Part shown: piece after piece, positions 43,783 through 55,841 of the stretch
Numbering within the stretch: the stretch's first letter is position 1
Layout of the letters: each line of letters begins with the position of its first letter
Assembly (NCBI RefSeq): GCF_002294725.1
Contig: NZ_NSFT01000001.1
Location: forward strand, 434,001 to 498,000
Source: Mesorhizobium sp. WSM4313
GTDB taxonomy: Bacteria; Pseudomonadota; Alphaproteobacteria; Rhizobiales; Rhizobiaceae
Length of the DNA: 64,000 nt
Direction of reading: 5' to 3'
Notes under the pieces: model-generated
What the model saw: only the letters and a program-made list of their open reading frames with translations
Databases searched by the model: none
What the model was told of the DNA's origin: nothing
Position numbers and translations under genes: made by a program

Positions 43783-44760
43783 CTAGCCCTGCGCCCTCCT
43801 GTCGGCGAGGGACCTCGCCATGACGCACAGCAGCTCGAACATCATCGTCGCGCCGGCCAGCGCCGTCATGCCGCCGACGTCGAACGGAGGCGCGACCTCG
43901 ACGACATCGGCGCCGACGAAATTCAATCCGTCCAACAATCGAACCAACTCCTGCGCCTCGCGTGTCGTGAAACCGCCGATCTCCGGCGTGCCGGTGCCGG
44001 GAGCCATGGACGGGTCGATGCAATCGATGTCGAACGTCACATAGGTCGGGCTGTTGCCGACTAGATCGCGCGCTTCCTGCATGACCGAAGCGACGCCGCG
44101 CCGGACGAATTCTTCCATATAGATGATACGCACGCCCTGAGCGGTCGCCCAATCGTGTTCGCCCGGTTCATAGATCGAGCCTCTGATCCCGATCTGGACA
44201 ATCCGCTTCGGGTCGAGCAGCCCCTCCTCGATCGCGCGGCGGAAAGGCGTTCCGTGCGTGTAGGGATTGTCGCCGAAATAGCGGTCATTGGTGTCGGAAT
44301 GCGCATCGAAGTGAACCATGCCGACAGGCGCCTTGCGGGCCACGGCGCGCAGCACCGGCAGCGTCGTCGGGTGGTCGCCGCCCGCGGCGAGCGGCAGGGC
44401 ACCGTCCGCTACGATCGCCGCAATGCCGTCCTCGATGCGCTTCAACCCATCGAGCAGGTTGATCGGGTTGACCGAGACGTCGCCGACATCGGCAATATTG
44501 GCGATGGAGAACGGTTCGGTTCCCGAGACATGGTGGACCCGGCGCATCAGGCTCGACTGGTTCCTGATTTCGCGCGGACCGTGGCGGGCGCCGGCCCGGT
44601 TGGTCGTGCCGCCGTCCCATGGAATTCCGACAAGGGCGATGTCGAGCCCCTTCGCGCCCGGCACGGCTGGCAGCCGCATGAAAGTGGAAAGCCCGGCAAA
44701 GCGCGGCACCTGCGCTGCGTCGACGGGTTGGTGGAAGCTGTTTTCCATGGTGGCGGCCAT
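43783..44760 (-). CDS. speB: Agmatinase-family ureohydrolase
   Basis: 325 aa from ATG 44760. Binuclear manganese hydrolase of the arginase/agmatinase superfamily, with ligands in AAGGDHPTTLPVL (His), VHFDAHSDTNDRY (Asp, His, Asp) and VTFDIDCIDPSMAPGTGTPE (Asp, Asp). The family cleaves guanidino groups to urea; substrate may be agmatine, 4-guanidinobutyrate or 3-guanidinopropionate, and the sequence alone does not decide. Starts are ambiguous: 44811, 44760 and 44748 are all ATG in frame, none with a strong ribosome site. It converges with the alpha/beta hydrolase. Confidence 0.88.
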   Translation of the reverse strand: MAATMENSFHQPVDAAQVPRFAGLSTFMRLPAVPGAKGLDIALVGIPWDGGTTNRAGARHGPREIRNQSSLMRRVHHVSGTEPFSIANIADVGDVSVNPINLLDGLKRIEDGIAAIVADGALPLAAGGDHPTTLPVLRAVARKAPVGMVHFDAHSDTNDRYFGDNPYTHGTPFRRAIEEGLLDPKRIVQIGIRGSIYEPGEHDWATAQGVRIIYMEEFVRRGVASVMQEARDLVGNSPTYVTFDIDCIDPSMAPGTGTPEIGGFTTREAQELVRLLDGLNFVGADVVEVAPPFDVGGMTALAGATMMFELLCVMARSLADRRAQG

Positions 44761-44842
44761 CCCAGAGCGGTTCACGTTCGATAGCGATCGCAGGGCCTTG
44801 AATTTGGGCATAGAGGCAAAGCCCTGCGTGAGTATGGGCCTA

Positions 44843-45448
44843 TCAGGGCTGGTCTTGCAGGGCCTGCAATGAATGGCTGAGATTTTCCCTGGCCTGCGCC
44901 TCGAACCGATCCCGGAACTCGGTCGTATGGAAAATGTGCGGACGGGCGAGGAAACTCTTCAGGACGGCCGAGCGGCCGGCGTGCCACATCGGCTCCTCCA
45001 CCCAGCCATATTCCAGCCGGACCGCCTTCTCATAAGCATCGAACACCGCCGGTCCGGCGCCGAGGATCGCCAGATCCATGTCGAGCAAAAGGGCCGCATC
45101 GTTGAGCGCGCCCTCGTCGCGCAAAGGCGGCAATTGATGGGTGGCGGTGGCGTTGATCATCGCCGCTATGCGGGCGAGGCGATGAGGATCGACGCGCCCG
45201 GCAAGCTTTTTCTCGGCCAGGTCTGCGCTTTTTGCCTCATTGTCCTTGGCGCGGCTGTCATAGATCGCGTCATGAAACCAGATCGCCGCTTCGATGGCGC
45301 CCGGGTCGTCGAGCAGGTCTCGGTATTCTTCAGCCAGCGCCAGCATGGCCTCGATATGGGCGAGGTTGTGATAGTGCCGGTCCCCGGCCTGATAGAGGGC
45401 GCAAAGCTCGGCTTTCAGCGCAACATCGATCAGCGTCTCTTTTTCCAT
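44843..45448 (-). CDS. HD-domain predicted metal-dependent phosphohydrolase
   Basis: 201 aa. The HD-type metal site is visible: HYHNLAHIEAML near residue 25, then AIWFHDAIYD (the HD pair) and a C-terminal helical part with LLLDMDLAILGA. This family (COG4339-like) is uncharacterised. The start at 45448 (MEKETLIDV) is preferred over 45490, whose extra 14 residues look like spacer. It lies upstream of the agmatinase-family gene on the same strand and is divergent from the VOC protein (131 bp gap). Confidence 0.88.
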   Translation of the reverse strand: MEKETLIDVALKAELCALYQAGDRHYHNLAHIEAMLALAEEYRDLLDDPGAIEAAIWFHDAIYDSRAKDNEAKSADLAEKKLAGRVDPHRLARIAAMINATATHQLPPLRDEGALNDAALLLDMDLAILGAGPAVFDAYEKAVRLEYGWVEEPMWHAGRSAVLKSFLARPHIFHTTEFRDRFEAQARENLSHSLQALQDQP

Positions 45449-45579
45449 GACGAATTTTTCCGGGCGGCTAACGCTGGCAGGACAACGCAAGTCGCCGCCG
45501 GCTTCAAGAGCATATGTATCCGATTGACCAAAATGCGCGACGGAGGGAAGCTGCCGAGATCGAACCCAAGGAGCGTGAC

Positions 45580-46209
45580 ATGACCGGCGGGACGAAACCT
45601 GGCACGATCGACATGAAATTGGAGGCGGTCGTCATCCCGGTTGCCGATGTCGATCGAGCCAAGGGCTTCTATGCCGGCTTGGGCTGGAGGCTCGATGCTG
45701 ACTTCGTGGTCGGCGACGCGTTCCGAGTCGTGCAGTTCACGCCGCCGGGTTCGCCATGTTCGATCCATTTCGGCACGGGCCTCACATCGGCCGCGCCTGG
45801 TTCGGCGAAAGTGCTTTATCTGATCGTGTCCGATATTGAAGCGGCCCGGGCTGAACTCGTGGCGCGTGGCGTCGAGGCAAGCGACATCTTCCACCGCAAC
45901 GGCCCCGGCCAGCCGCCGATCAAAGGCCGGCATCCGGAGGGGCGCAGCTATTCCTCGTTCGTCACATTCAGCGATCCGGACGGCAATGGCTGGCTGCTGC
46001 AGGAGATCACCCAGCGCTTGCCCGGGCGCGTCGATGCGGGTGACACGACGTTCACTTCATCCCCGGAACTTGCGGCCGCGCTGCGGCGGGCCGCGGCGGC
46101 ACACGGCGAACATGAGAAACGCGCTGGCGGACAGTACGACAAGAACTGGCCCGACTGGTACGCCGCTTACATGGTGGCGGAACAGGCCGGAACGGCATTG
46201 CCGCAGTGA
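45580..46209 (+). CDS. VOC/glyoxalase-fold protein
   Basis: 209 aa with one vicinal-oxygen-chelate domain (about 10-145): MKLEAVVIPVADVDRAKGFY, LGWRLDADFV and the end strand FSDPDGNGWLLQEITQRLPG. The C-terminal extension (AAALRRAAAAHGEHEKRAGG and YDKNWPDWYAAYMVAEQ) is characteristic of a rhizobial/actinobacterial subgroup annotated as glyoxalase. Substrate unknown. ATG 45580 follows AAGGAG at the ideal distance. Confidence 0.9.
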   Translation: MTGGTKPGTIDMKLEAVVIPVADVDRAKGFYAGLGWRLDADFVVGDAFRVVQFTPPGSPCSIHFGTGLTSAAPGSAKVLYLIVSDIEAARAELVARGVEASDIFHRNGPGQPPIKGRHPEGRSYSSFVTFSDPDGNGWLLQEITQRLPGRVDAGDTTFTSSPELAAALRRAAAAHGEHEKRAGGQYDKNWPDWYAAYMVAEQAGTALPQ

Positions 46210-46424
46210 GGTCTGACGCCGGACTGTGACCGTTTCCTACGTTTGGGGAGACGACAATCGAGGCGATTTCGAATGCGCTCCCGATCAAGGGTTCGTTTTC
46301 CATCGCCGCTTGAATTTGCGTGAACCAGGTCCATTTGACAAAGCACTAAGGAAAATTGAGTTCAACCGTGCTATGATGTGGCCTATATGTGCCGCCGGAG
46401 AATGAGGAAGGCCGGAGAGCGTCG

Positions 46425-47273
46425 ATGAACAGCATTACGATTGCCCGCCCCAGCAGGGTGCAGCCGGTCGATCCGATCTGGCGGTCGATCCGCGACGAAG
46501 CGATGGAGGCGGTGAACCGCGATCCGTTGCTGGCGGCCTTCCTCTATTCGACGATCCTCAACCAGGAGAGCCTGGAAGAAGCGGTGATCCACCGGCTTGC
46601 CGAGCGCCTCGACCACCAGGATATCGGCTCTGATCTCATCCGCCAGACCTTCAAAGCCATGCTGGACGACGATCCTGACTGGAGCACGACGGTGCGCGTC
46701 GACATCCAGGCCTATTACGATCGCGACCCGGCCTGCGACCGTTTCATCATGCCGGTGCTCTATTTCAAAGGTTTTCACGCCATCCAGACGCATCGTCTGG
46801 CGCACTGGCTGTGGAACCATGGCCGCCGGGACTTCGCGCTCTACCTGCAGAGCAGGTCGTCGTCGGTGTTCCAGACCGATATCAACCCGGCCGCTCGCAT
46901 CGGCAAGGGTATCTTTATCGATCACGCCACCGGGCTGGTCGTCGGCGAGACGGCGGTCATCGAGGATGACGTGTCGATCCTGCACGGCGTGACGCTGGGC
47001 GGCACCGGCAAGGCCAATGGCGACCGTCATCCGAAGATCCGCCGCGGCGTGCTGATCGGCGCCGGCGCCAAGATTCTCGGCAATATCGAGGTCGGTCATT
47101 GCTCGAAGATTGCCGCCGGTTCGGTGGTGCTGTCGCCCGTGCCGCACAACAAGACGGTCGCCGGCGTGCCGGCGCGGGTCGTGGGGGAAACCGGCTGCGA
47201 CCAGCCCTCGCGACAGATGGACCAGCTCCTGCCGTCGCAGAGCATGGACCACGTGGTCAGCTTCGACATCTGA
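46425..47273 (+). CDS. cysE: Serine O-acetyltransferase
   Basis: 282 aa. Makes O-acetylserine, the carbon skeleton for cysteine. An N-terminal helical domain (DPIWRSIRDEAMEAVNRDP) precedes the left-handed beta-helix with hexapeptide repeats (IGKGIFIDHATGLVVGETAV, ILHGVTLGGTGK, HPKIRRGVLIGAGAKILGN). The substrate/CoA residues of CysE (DHATG and GGTG motifs) are present. ATG 46425 has a GGAG site; the longer frame from 46389 adds an improbable extension. Confidence 0.95.
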   Translation: MNSITIARPSRVQPVDPIWRSIRDEAMEAVNRDPLLAAFLYSTILNQESLEEAVIHRLAERLDHQDIGSDLIRQTFKAMLDDDPDWSTTVRVDIQAYYDRDPACDRFIMPVLYFKGFHAIQTHRLAHWLWNHGRRDFALYLQSRSSSVFQTDINPAARIGKGIFIDHATGLVVGETAVIEDDVSILHGVTLGGTGKANGDRHPKIRRGVLIGAGAKILGNIEVGHCSKIAAGSVVLSPVPHNKTVAGVPARVVGETGCDQPSRQMDQLLPSQSMDHVVSFDI

Positions 47274-47423
47274 GACTGTCAGCCCGCTTGGTGACCGGAA
47301 TCCGGCCACGGTTTTCAAGTGCCGGTTGTCACGTGTTATCCTGTCGGCTTGCCTTTACATCGCCATCGTCGGCGTGTCAGAAGCGCGTTCCCATGAATTA
47401 AGCCGACATTTCGGAGAAGTCTT

Positions 47424-47627
47424 TTGAAGCCTGACGAAATCAGAAAGCTGGACGCCTATTTCAAGCGCGTCTTCCAGAATCCCAAGCTGCAGGTGAAGGC
47501 GCGTCCGCGCAAGGAAGACTCGGCCGAAGTCTATGTCGGCGACGAATTCCTCGGCATCGTCTTCAAGGACGAGGACGACGGCGACTACAATTTCTCGATG
47601 GCGATCCTCGACATCGACCTCGCCTGA
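47424..47627 (+). CDS. DUF3126 family protein
   Basis: A 67-aa acidic protein restricted mostly to alphaproteobacteria. Pattern: KPDEIRKLDAYFKRVFQNP, then KARPRKEDSAEVYVGDEFLG and YNFSMAILDIDL. Start is TTG 47424 with a good CGGAGAAG site. It lies 150 bp after cysE, the same order as in many related genomes (from memory). Function unknown. Confidence 0.9.
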   Translation: MKPDEIRKLDAYFKRVFQNPKLQVKARPRKEDSAEVYVGDEFLGIVFKDEDDGDYNFSMAILDIDLA

Positions 47628-47699
47628 GCCGGCGACAGCTCCGGCCGGCGCGCGCGACACTGCCGCCCGGCCTGCTGCAATCCTCAGGCGGAGTACCGC

Positions 47700-48287
47700 C
47701 TAATCCTGGCAGTGCCGCAGAATGTGTACGCGCCGCCAGCTGGTCGAACTTTCCCGCACCACCACCCTACGCGCTACCGTCCCGTAAGACGGCGGGATTT
47801 CCCGGATGCGGACTTGTTGCGGCCGCACCAGCACTTCGTGGGCAACCGCTTCATATTCCGCCGGCTGAACGACGCGCCGGACGCGCTCCGGCTGGACCAC
47901 GACCGTCTCGGCGACGCGCGCATAGCGGGCCTTTCGCCATACCTTGCACAGCACCTTGCGGCCATGGATGACGCGCCATTCCCAGGCATAGCCGCCATCG
48001 TCGACCTTGACAGTGTGGTAGACCGTGCGTGTGACCGCCGGCGCGGTCTCGTAGGTGACGCGCGGCGGCGCGATCTGCTCCACGCCTTGATAGGTGCCGT
48101 AAATCGGCGCGTCGTAGTCGACCACCTGTCCGCCAGGGTTCAGCATCACGTCCTCGTAGAGGGTATCGTAAAGTGCCGGCCTGTGGATCGGCTCGTAGCA
48201 TTCGAGCGCGCGGCCGCCTGCGGCGGTTTCACAGACGCTGGCAAGCATCGCGACTGCCGCCAGCGATGCGGAGCTTTTGCGGATCAT
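47700..48287 (-). CDS. Secreted protein with three C-terminal 23-residue repeats
   Basis: 195 aa. Signal peptide (about residues 1-24, MIRKSSASLAAVAMLASVC then ETAAGG), which looks partly lipoprotein-like but lacks a clean lipobox. The middle has GYAWEWRVIHGRKVLCKVW. Residues 122-144, 145-167 and 168-188 are imperfect repeats of the form Y-x2-VA-x2-VVV-x-P-x2-VR. Family not recognised by me; function unknown. ATG 48287 has a GGGGGA ribosome site. It is divergent from clpP. Confidence 0.78.
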   Translation of the reverse strand: MIRKSSASLAAVAMLASVCETAAGGRALECYEPIHRPALYDTLYEDVMLNPGGQVVDYDAPIYGTYQGVEQIAPPRVTYETAPAVTRTVYHTVKVDDGGYAWEWRVIHGRKVLCKVWRKARYARVAETVVVQPERVRRVVQPAEYEAVAHEVLVRPQQVRIREIPPSYGTVARRVVVRESSTSWRRVHILRHCQD

Positions 48288-48632
48288 GACATTCCCCCGT
48301 TGAAAAAGGATGTCTTCACAATGCAGGACTGTAACGGAAGCTCCGCGGGCGGACAGCGATTTCAAGGCTTTTCGTTAAGCGTCGTGGTTAAGGAATGGCT
48401 ACCTTGCGAGCGCATTACGGGGCCGGCCGGGACTGGCCCGTCTCATCAGGCCAGAGCGCGCCCGTGCTCCGCGGGCCTACCGCGCTTGATTCGGCTTAAC
48501 CAGATGGCTAGGAGAGGCGGCCTTGCGCTAGGGTGAGCCCGCATCCTATTTAGGTCGTAACCAATCCAGAACGATTCCGCGCGATTGCTGATATATCAAG
48601 GTGCCGGAATCCATCTCCTACAAGGGTAGTCC
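48288..48632. other. Divergent intergenic region before clpP
   Basis: A 345-bp region between the secreted-protein gene and clpP with no coding potential. It contains the RpoH-type promoter listed separately; the rest looks unremarkable. Confidence 0.5.
48522..48551 (+). promoter_or_regulatory. RpoH (sigma-32)-type promoter of clpP
   Basis: CTTGCG, 17 bases, then CCTATTT: a close match to the alphaproteobacterial heat-shock pattern CTTG(AA)-N17-CYTATnT. The -10 element lies about 82 bp before the clpP ATG. Heat-shock control of clpP is established for several relatives; here it is a motif call. Confidence 0.6.
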
Positions 48633-49268
48633 ATGAAGAACCCCGTTGAAACCTACATGAACCTCGTTCCGATGGTGGTCGAGCAGACCAACCGCGGCGA
48701 GCGTGCCTATGACATTTTCTCGCGCCTCTTGAAGGAACGCATCATCTTCATCACCGGTCCGGTCGAGGACGGGATGGCGACGCTGGTTTGTGCACAGCTT
48801 TTGTTCCTCGAGGCGGAGAACCCCAAGAAGGAAATCAACCTCTATATCAATTCGCCGGGCGGCGTCGTCACCTCGGGCATGGCGATCTACGACACGATGC
48901 AGTTCATCAAGCCGGCGGTGTCGACGCTCTGCATCGGCCAGGCCGCCTCGATGGGTTCGCTGCTTCTGACCGCCGGCCACAAGGACATGCGTTTTGCCAC
49001 GCCGAACGCCCGGATCATGGTCCATCAGCCGTCCGGCGGCTTCCAGGGCCAAGCCTCGGACATCGAACGTCATGCGCAGGACATCATCAAGCTGAAGCGC
49101 CGCTTGAACGAGGTCTATGTCAAGCATACCGGCAAGAGCTATGACGAGATCGAGAAGACGCTCGACCGCGACCATTTCATGACCGCGGACGAGGCCAGGG
49201 ACTTCGGCCTGATCGACAAGGTCATTTCCAGCCGCGAGGCGGTCGAGACAGCCACCGCTTCAGCCTGA
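48633..49268 (+). CDS. clpP: ATP-dependent Clp protease proteolytic subunit
   Basis: A 211-aa serine protease subunit forming the two-ring barrel that degrades proteins fed by ClpX or ClpA. Catalytic triad: Ser in [11 protein letters not shown], His in [10 protein letters not shown] and Asp further on (DRDHFMT region). The N-terminal loop [17 protein letters not shown] leads into the mature chain. An RpoH-type promoter lies upstream. clpX follows 291 bp later; transcription may continue or restart. Confidence 0.98.
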   Translation: MKNPVETYMNLVPMVVEQTNRGERAYDIFSRLLKERIIFITGPVEDGMATLVCAQLLFLEAENPKKEINLYINSPGGVVTSGMAIYDTMQFIKPAVSTLCIGQAASMGSLLLTAGHKDMRFATPNARIMVHQPSGGFQGQASDIERHAQDIIKLKRRLNEVYVKHTGKSYDEIEKTLDRDHFMTADEARDFGLIDKVISSREAVETATASA

Positions 49269-49559
49269 CCTCGACGGCAAATGGCAGCATAACGCGGTTT
49301 TGGCGGGTCTTGCGGCATTTCGGCCACATTTGGCTGTTCCCTCAGGCGTTGGGATTGCCTACGTTAAGGCTATGTTGATTTTCGACGGCTTAGCTTTGCG
49401 TGGGGTTGCTGCGAATCATTGCCGCGTTTTCTGATTTGTGTTTCGTACGGAATGCGCTGTGTGAGCCGGGACACTGGCGGTGGCGGATTCCCGCGATAGA
49501 TTGGTGAAGACGTCACTCAAAGCCAGACGGTCGGCGGGCGTCGGTGAAAGGACAGAAAA

Positions 49560-50834
<1,275 letters not shown>

Positions 50835-50863
50835 AATGGCACTGCGCCCGACAATTTTCATGG

Positions 50864-50888
50864 AACGGCGCCCGCGTGGCGCCGTTTT
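50864..50888 (+). terminator. Intrinsic terminator after clpX
   Basis: AACGGCGCC-CGCGT-GGCGCCGTT followed by TT, a perfect nine-base-pair stem with five-base loop, 30 bp after the clpX stop. Supports separate transcription of lon. Confidence 0.7.
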
Positions 50889-51109
50889 GCTGTCAAGGGC
50901 GGGGAGGCGAGCAGTGGAAGGGCTCGAACGACCGTGTTAACCCTTGATCTTTGCCTCGGTTACATCCACCTAACAGCAGAAGGCCGAGGCGCCGAATTCT
51001 GTGCTGTAAAATTCCCGTCACAAACGGTGGTAGGCGGAACGACGCTCGGTCGTTAATATGAGATTCGCGGTTGGCTAAAATAAGCGGCCGCGACATGAAA
51101 GGTTGGACA

Positions 51110-53521
<2,412 letters not shown>

Positions 53522-53550
53522 CATTTGCTAATATTGCAGCGCACAAAGAG

Positions 53551-53580
53551 AGAGCCGGGCTTTCAAGCCCGGCTCTTTTC
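53551..53580 (+). terminator. Intrinsic terminator after lon
   Basis: AGAGCCGGGCTT-TC-AAGCCCGGCTCT followed by TTTTC, twelve paired bases, 30 bp after the lon stop. A clear Rho-independent terminator, so hupB must have its own promoter. Confidence 0.9.
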
Positions 53581-53717
53581 GTGTGAAAAGCCACGAAAAA
53601 GTGGAAAAAAGCCCGGAATTCCGCGGTTTTCGGCTTGGGTTCCGGAGCGCTTCTTTCTAAAGTCCGTCTCCTGCCGGATGAGTCGTAGTTCCGGTTTTCT
53701 CATGGAAGGGAATTTTT

Positions 53718-53990
53718 ATGAACAAGAACGAACTGGTGTCCGCCGTCGCCGACTCCGCAAGCATTTCGAAGGCTGATGCGCAGTCCGCTGTCGATGCGGT
53801 GTTCTCCGTGATCACTGGCGAACTGAAGAAGGGCGGCGATGTCCGGCTTGTCGGCTTCGGAAATTTCACCGTGTCAAAACGCGCTGCTTCGACCGGCCGC
53901 AACCCGCAGACCGGCGCGGAAGTGAAGATTCCGGCGCGCACCGTGCCGAAGTTCTCGGCCGGCAAGGGCCTCAAGGACGCGGTCAACTAA
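53718..53990 (+). CDS. hupB: HU family DNA-binding protein
   Basis: A 90-aa histone-like protein that bends DNA nonspecifically. Classic features: NKNELVSAVADSASISKADA at the start, GFGNFTVSKRAASTGRNPQTG (DNA-binding arm with the conserved Arg-Asn-Pro) and a Lys/Phe-rich end. ATG 53718 follows GGGAAT. CTTGGG, 17 bases, CTAAAG at about 53633-53661 could be its promoter. It sits between two terminators, so it is monocistronic. Confidence 0.97.
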   Translation: MNKNELVSAVADSASISKADAQSAVDAVFSVITGELKKGGDVRLVGFGNFTVSKRAASTGRNPQTGAEVKIPARTVPKFSAGKGLKDAVN

Positions 53991-54010
53991 GACCTTTTTC
54001 TTTTAAGAAC

Positions 54011-54040
54011 AGAAAAGCCGGGCAAGCCCGGCTTTTCTTT
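54011..54040 (+). terminator. Intrinsic terminator after hupB
   Basis: AGAAAAGCCGGGC-AA-GCCCGGCTTTTCT followed by TTTTT, thirteen perfect pairs, 20 bp after the hupB stop. The GCCGGGC core resembles the lon terminator. Confidence 0.92.
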
Positions 54041-54063
54041 TTTATGGCTGTTCGCAGGCCGTT

Positions 54064-55086
54064 TCAGGCCGTTGGCGCGTCGGCGCGCATCAGGCCTTCC
54101 TGTTTCAAATCCGCCCACAGCGCCGCAGGTATTTTGGTGTCGAGCAGGGCGCGGTTGCTTTCAACTTCGGCCGGCCGCTGGCCGCCAGGGATCACCGACA
54201 CTACCGAAGGATGCTGCAGCGGGAACTGCAGCGCCGCCTCGATCAGGCGCACGTTGTGGCGCTTGCAGACGGCTTCGATGCGCGCCACGCGATCCAGGAT
54301 CTCCTTCGGCGCCTCGCTGTAATTGTAGAAGGCTCCGGGCTTCGGGCCGGTCGCCAGCACGCCGGAATTGTAGGGGCCGCCCAGCACGATGCCGATGCCG
54401 CGCTTCTGGCAAAGCGGCAGGAAGGTGGCAAGCGCCTCCTGCTCGAGCAGCGTGTAGCGGCCGGCGAGCAGAAACAGGTCGAAATCGCCGCGTTCGGCGA
54501 GGGTCTGTGCCACCTGCCACTCGTTGATGCCGCCGCCAAAGGCCTTGATCACGCCCTGGTCGCGCAGCGAAAGCAGCCCGTAATAGCCAGACGACATGAA
54601 CTCCTCGATGCGGGCATCGGAGGCTTCCTTGCTGCCGTGGGTAAAGATGTCGACGTCGTGGACGAAGAGGATGTCGACACGGTCGACCCCGAGGCGTTCC
54701 AGCGAGGCCTCGAAGGAGCGCATGACGCCATCATAGGAGTAGTCGTAGACTTCCCGGCGCGACGGCGTCTCGAAGAACTTGCCAATGCCGGTGCGCTGGT
54801 CCGGCGGGGCGACGCGCATGATGCGCCCGACCTTGCTCGACAGCACATAGTCGTCGCGCTTCCTGCCGCGCAGAAACGGGTTGAGGCGGGTTTCCGACAG
54901 GCCGAGGCCATAGAGCGGCGCCGTATCATAGTAGCGGCAGCCGGTCGCCCATGCCGCTTCCAAGGTGGCATTGGCGTCCTCGTCGGAGATGGCGCGATAG
55001 AGATTGCCGAGCGGCGCGGTGCCGAAGCCGAGCTCGGTGAAGGTGATGCCGCCATTGCCGATGCGGTCGAAGTGCCGTGTCTTCAT
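54064..55086 (-). CDS. Aldo/keto reductase (aldose 1-dehydrogenase type)
   Basis: A 340-aa NAD(P)-dependent oxidoreductase of the AKR fold. TELGFGTAPLGNLYRA, catalytic Asp/Tyr in YYDTAPLYGLGLSETRL, Lys in VLSSKVGRIM and His in DILFVHDVDIFTHG. The pattern resembles D-threo-aldose (L-fucose) 1-dehydrogenases and related sugar oxidoreductases. It is divergent from the SIS-creatininase pair (184 bp gap), which suggests a role in the same sugar pathway. ATG 55086 chosen; the longer frame runs into the upstream gene region. Confidence 0.88.
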   Translation of the reverse strand: MKTRHFDRIGNGGITFTELGFGTAPLGNLYRAISDEDANATLEAAWATGCRYYDTAPLYGLGLSETRLNPFLRGRKRDDYVLSSKVGRIMRVAPPDQRTGIGKFFETPSRREVYDYSYDGVMRSFEASLERLGVDRVDILFVHDVDIFTHGSKEASDARIEEFMSSGYYGLLSLRDQGVIKAFGGGINEWQVAQTLAERGDFDLFLLAGRYTLLEQEALATFLPLCQKRGIGIVLGGPYNSGVLATGPKPGAFYNYSEAPKEILDRVARIEAVCKRHNVRLIEAALQFPLQHPSVVSVIPGGQRPAEVESNRALLDTKIPAALWADLKQEGLMRADAPTA

Positions 55087-55270
55087 GTCTGACGATGTCC
55101 CGGAGTGATTTGTCTGACATGACACTATCACGCTCGTGGCCCAGCAAAAGTGCCGAGGCTCGTTGGACAGCGATTTTCGCAATGGTAGCATGAACAAAAA
55201 CAAGCCTTTCGTGGTCGCGAGCCGCAATTCCATAGAGGCAAGCGACGCCCGGCAGGCAAGGTGAGCCGTC

Positions 55271-55837
55271 ATGATCAAAGCCGGATCAGAGGTGTTCGCG
55301 ACCGCGCTGGACGAGCTTGGCGCGGTGCTGGCGCGCACGGATGAAGCTCGCATCGACGCCGCCTGCAAAATGCTTGCCGGCGCCGGCAGGATCGCCGTCT
55401 ATGGTTGCGGCCGCGAGGCGCTGCAGGTCAAGGGCTTCGCCATGCGGCTCTACCATCTCGGCCTGCCGGTCTCGGTTGTCGGCGACATGACCACGCCGCC
55501 GTTGGGGCAAGGGGATGTGTTCCTGGCGAGCTCAGGTCCCGGCGAGACCACCACGGTGCTGACCTTGATGCGGGTTGCCCGCGAGGCCGGCGCGAAGGTG
55601 CTGCTCTTGACCGCAGAACCGGCAAGCAGCGCCGCCAAGCTCGCCGACTTCACGCTCGTCATCCCGGCGCAGACGATGGCCAGCGACCAGGGCGAGGCAA
55701 GAAGCTCGGTGCTGCCGATGGGCTCGCTGTTCGAAGGCGCGCTGTTTCTTCTGTTCGAAATCATGGTGCTGAAGCTCCAGGCGCTGACCAATGCGACGCC
55801 GGAAGCGATGCGCGCCAGGCACACCAACATGGAGTAA
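55271..55837 (+). CDS. SIS-domain sugar isomerase (phosphohexuloisomerase-like)
   Basis: 188 aa, almost wholly one SIS domain: GRIAVYGCGREALQVKGFAMRLYHLG, then GDVFLASSGPGETTTVLTLM (the sugar-phosphate Ser/Thr loop) and AKVLLLTAEPASSAAKLADF. The overall pattern is that of 6-phospho-3-hexuloisomerase (HxlB/PHI), but the partner hexulose-phosphate synthase is not in view, so the substrate may be another ketose phosphate. The creatininase-family gene starts four bases after its stop, so the two form an operon. Confidence 0.85.
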   Translation: MIKAGSEVFATALDELGAVLARTDEARIDAACKMLAGAGRIAVYGCGREALQVKGFAMRLYHLGLPVSVVGDMTTPPLGQGDVFLASSGPGETTTVLTLMRVAREAGAKVLLLTAEPASSAAKLADFTLVIPAQTMASDQGEARSSVLPMGSLFEGALFLLFEIMVLKLQALTNATPEAMRARHTNME

Positions 55838-55841
55838 GGAG

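Noticed and set aside
46335..46385. TTGACA ... TATGAT before cysE as a sigma-70 promoter
   Set aside because: The two boxes are 31 bases apart, far from the usual 16-18.
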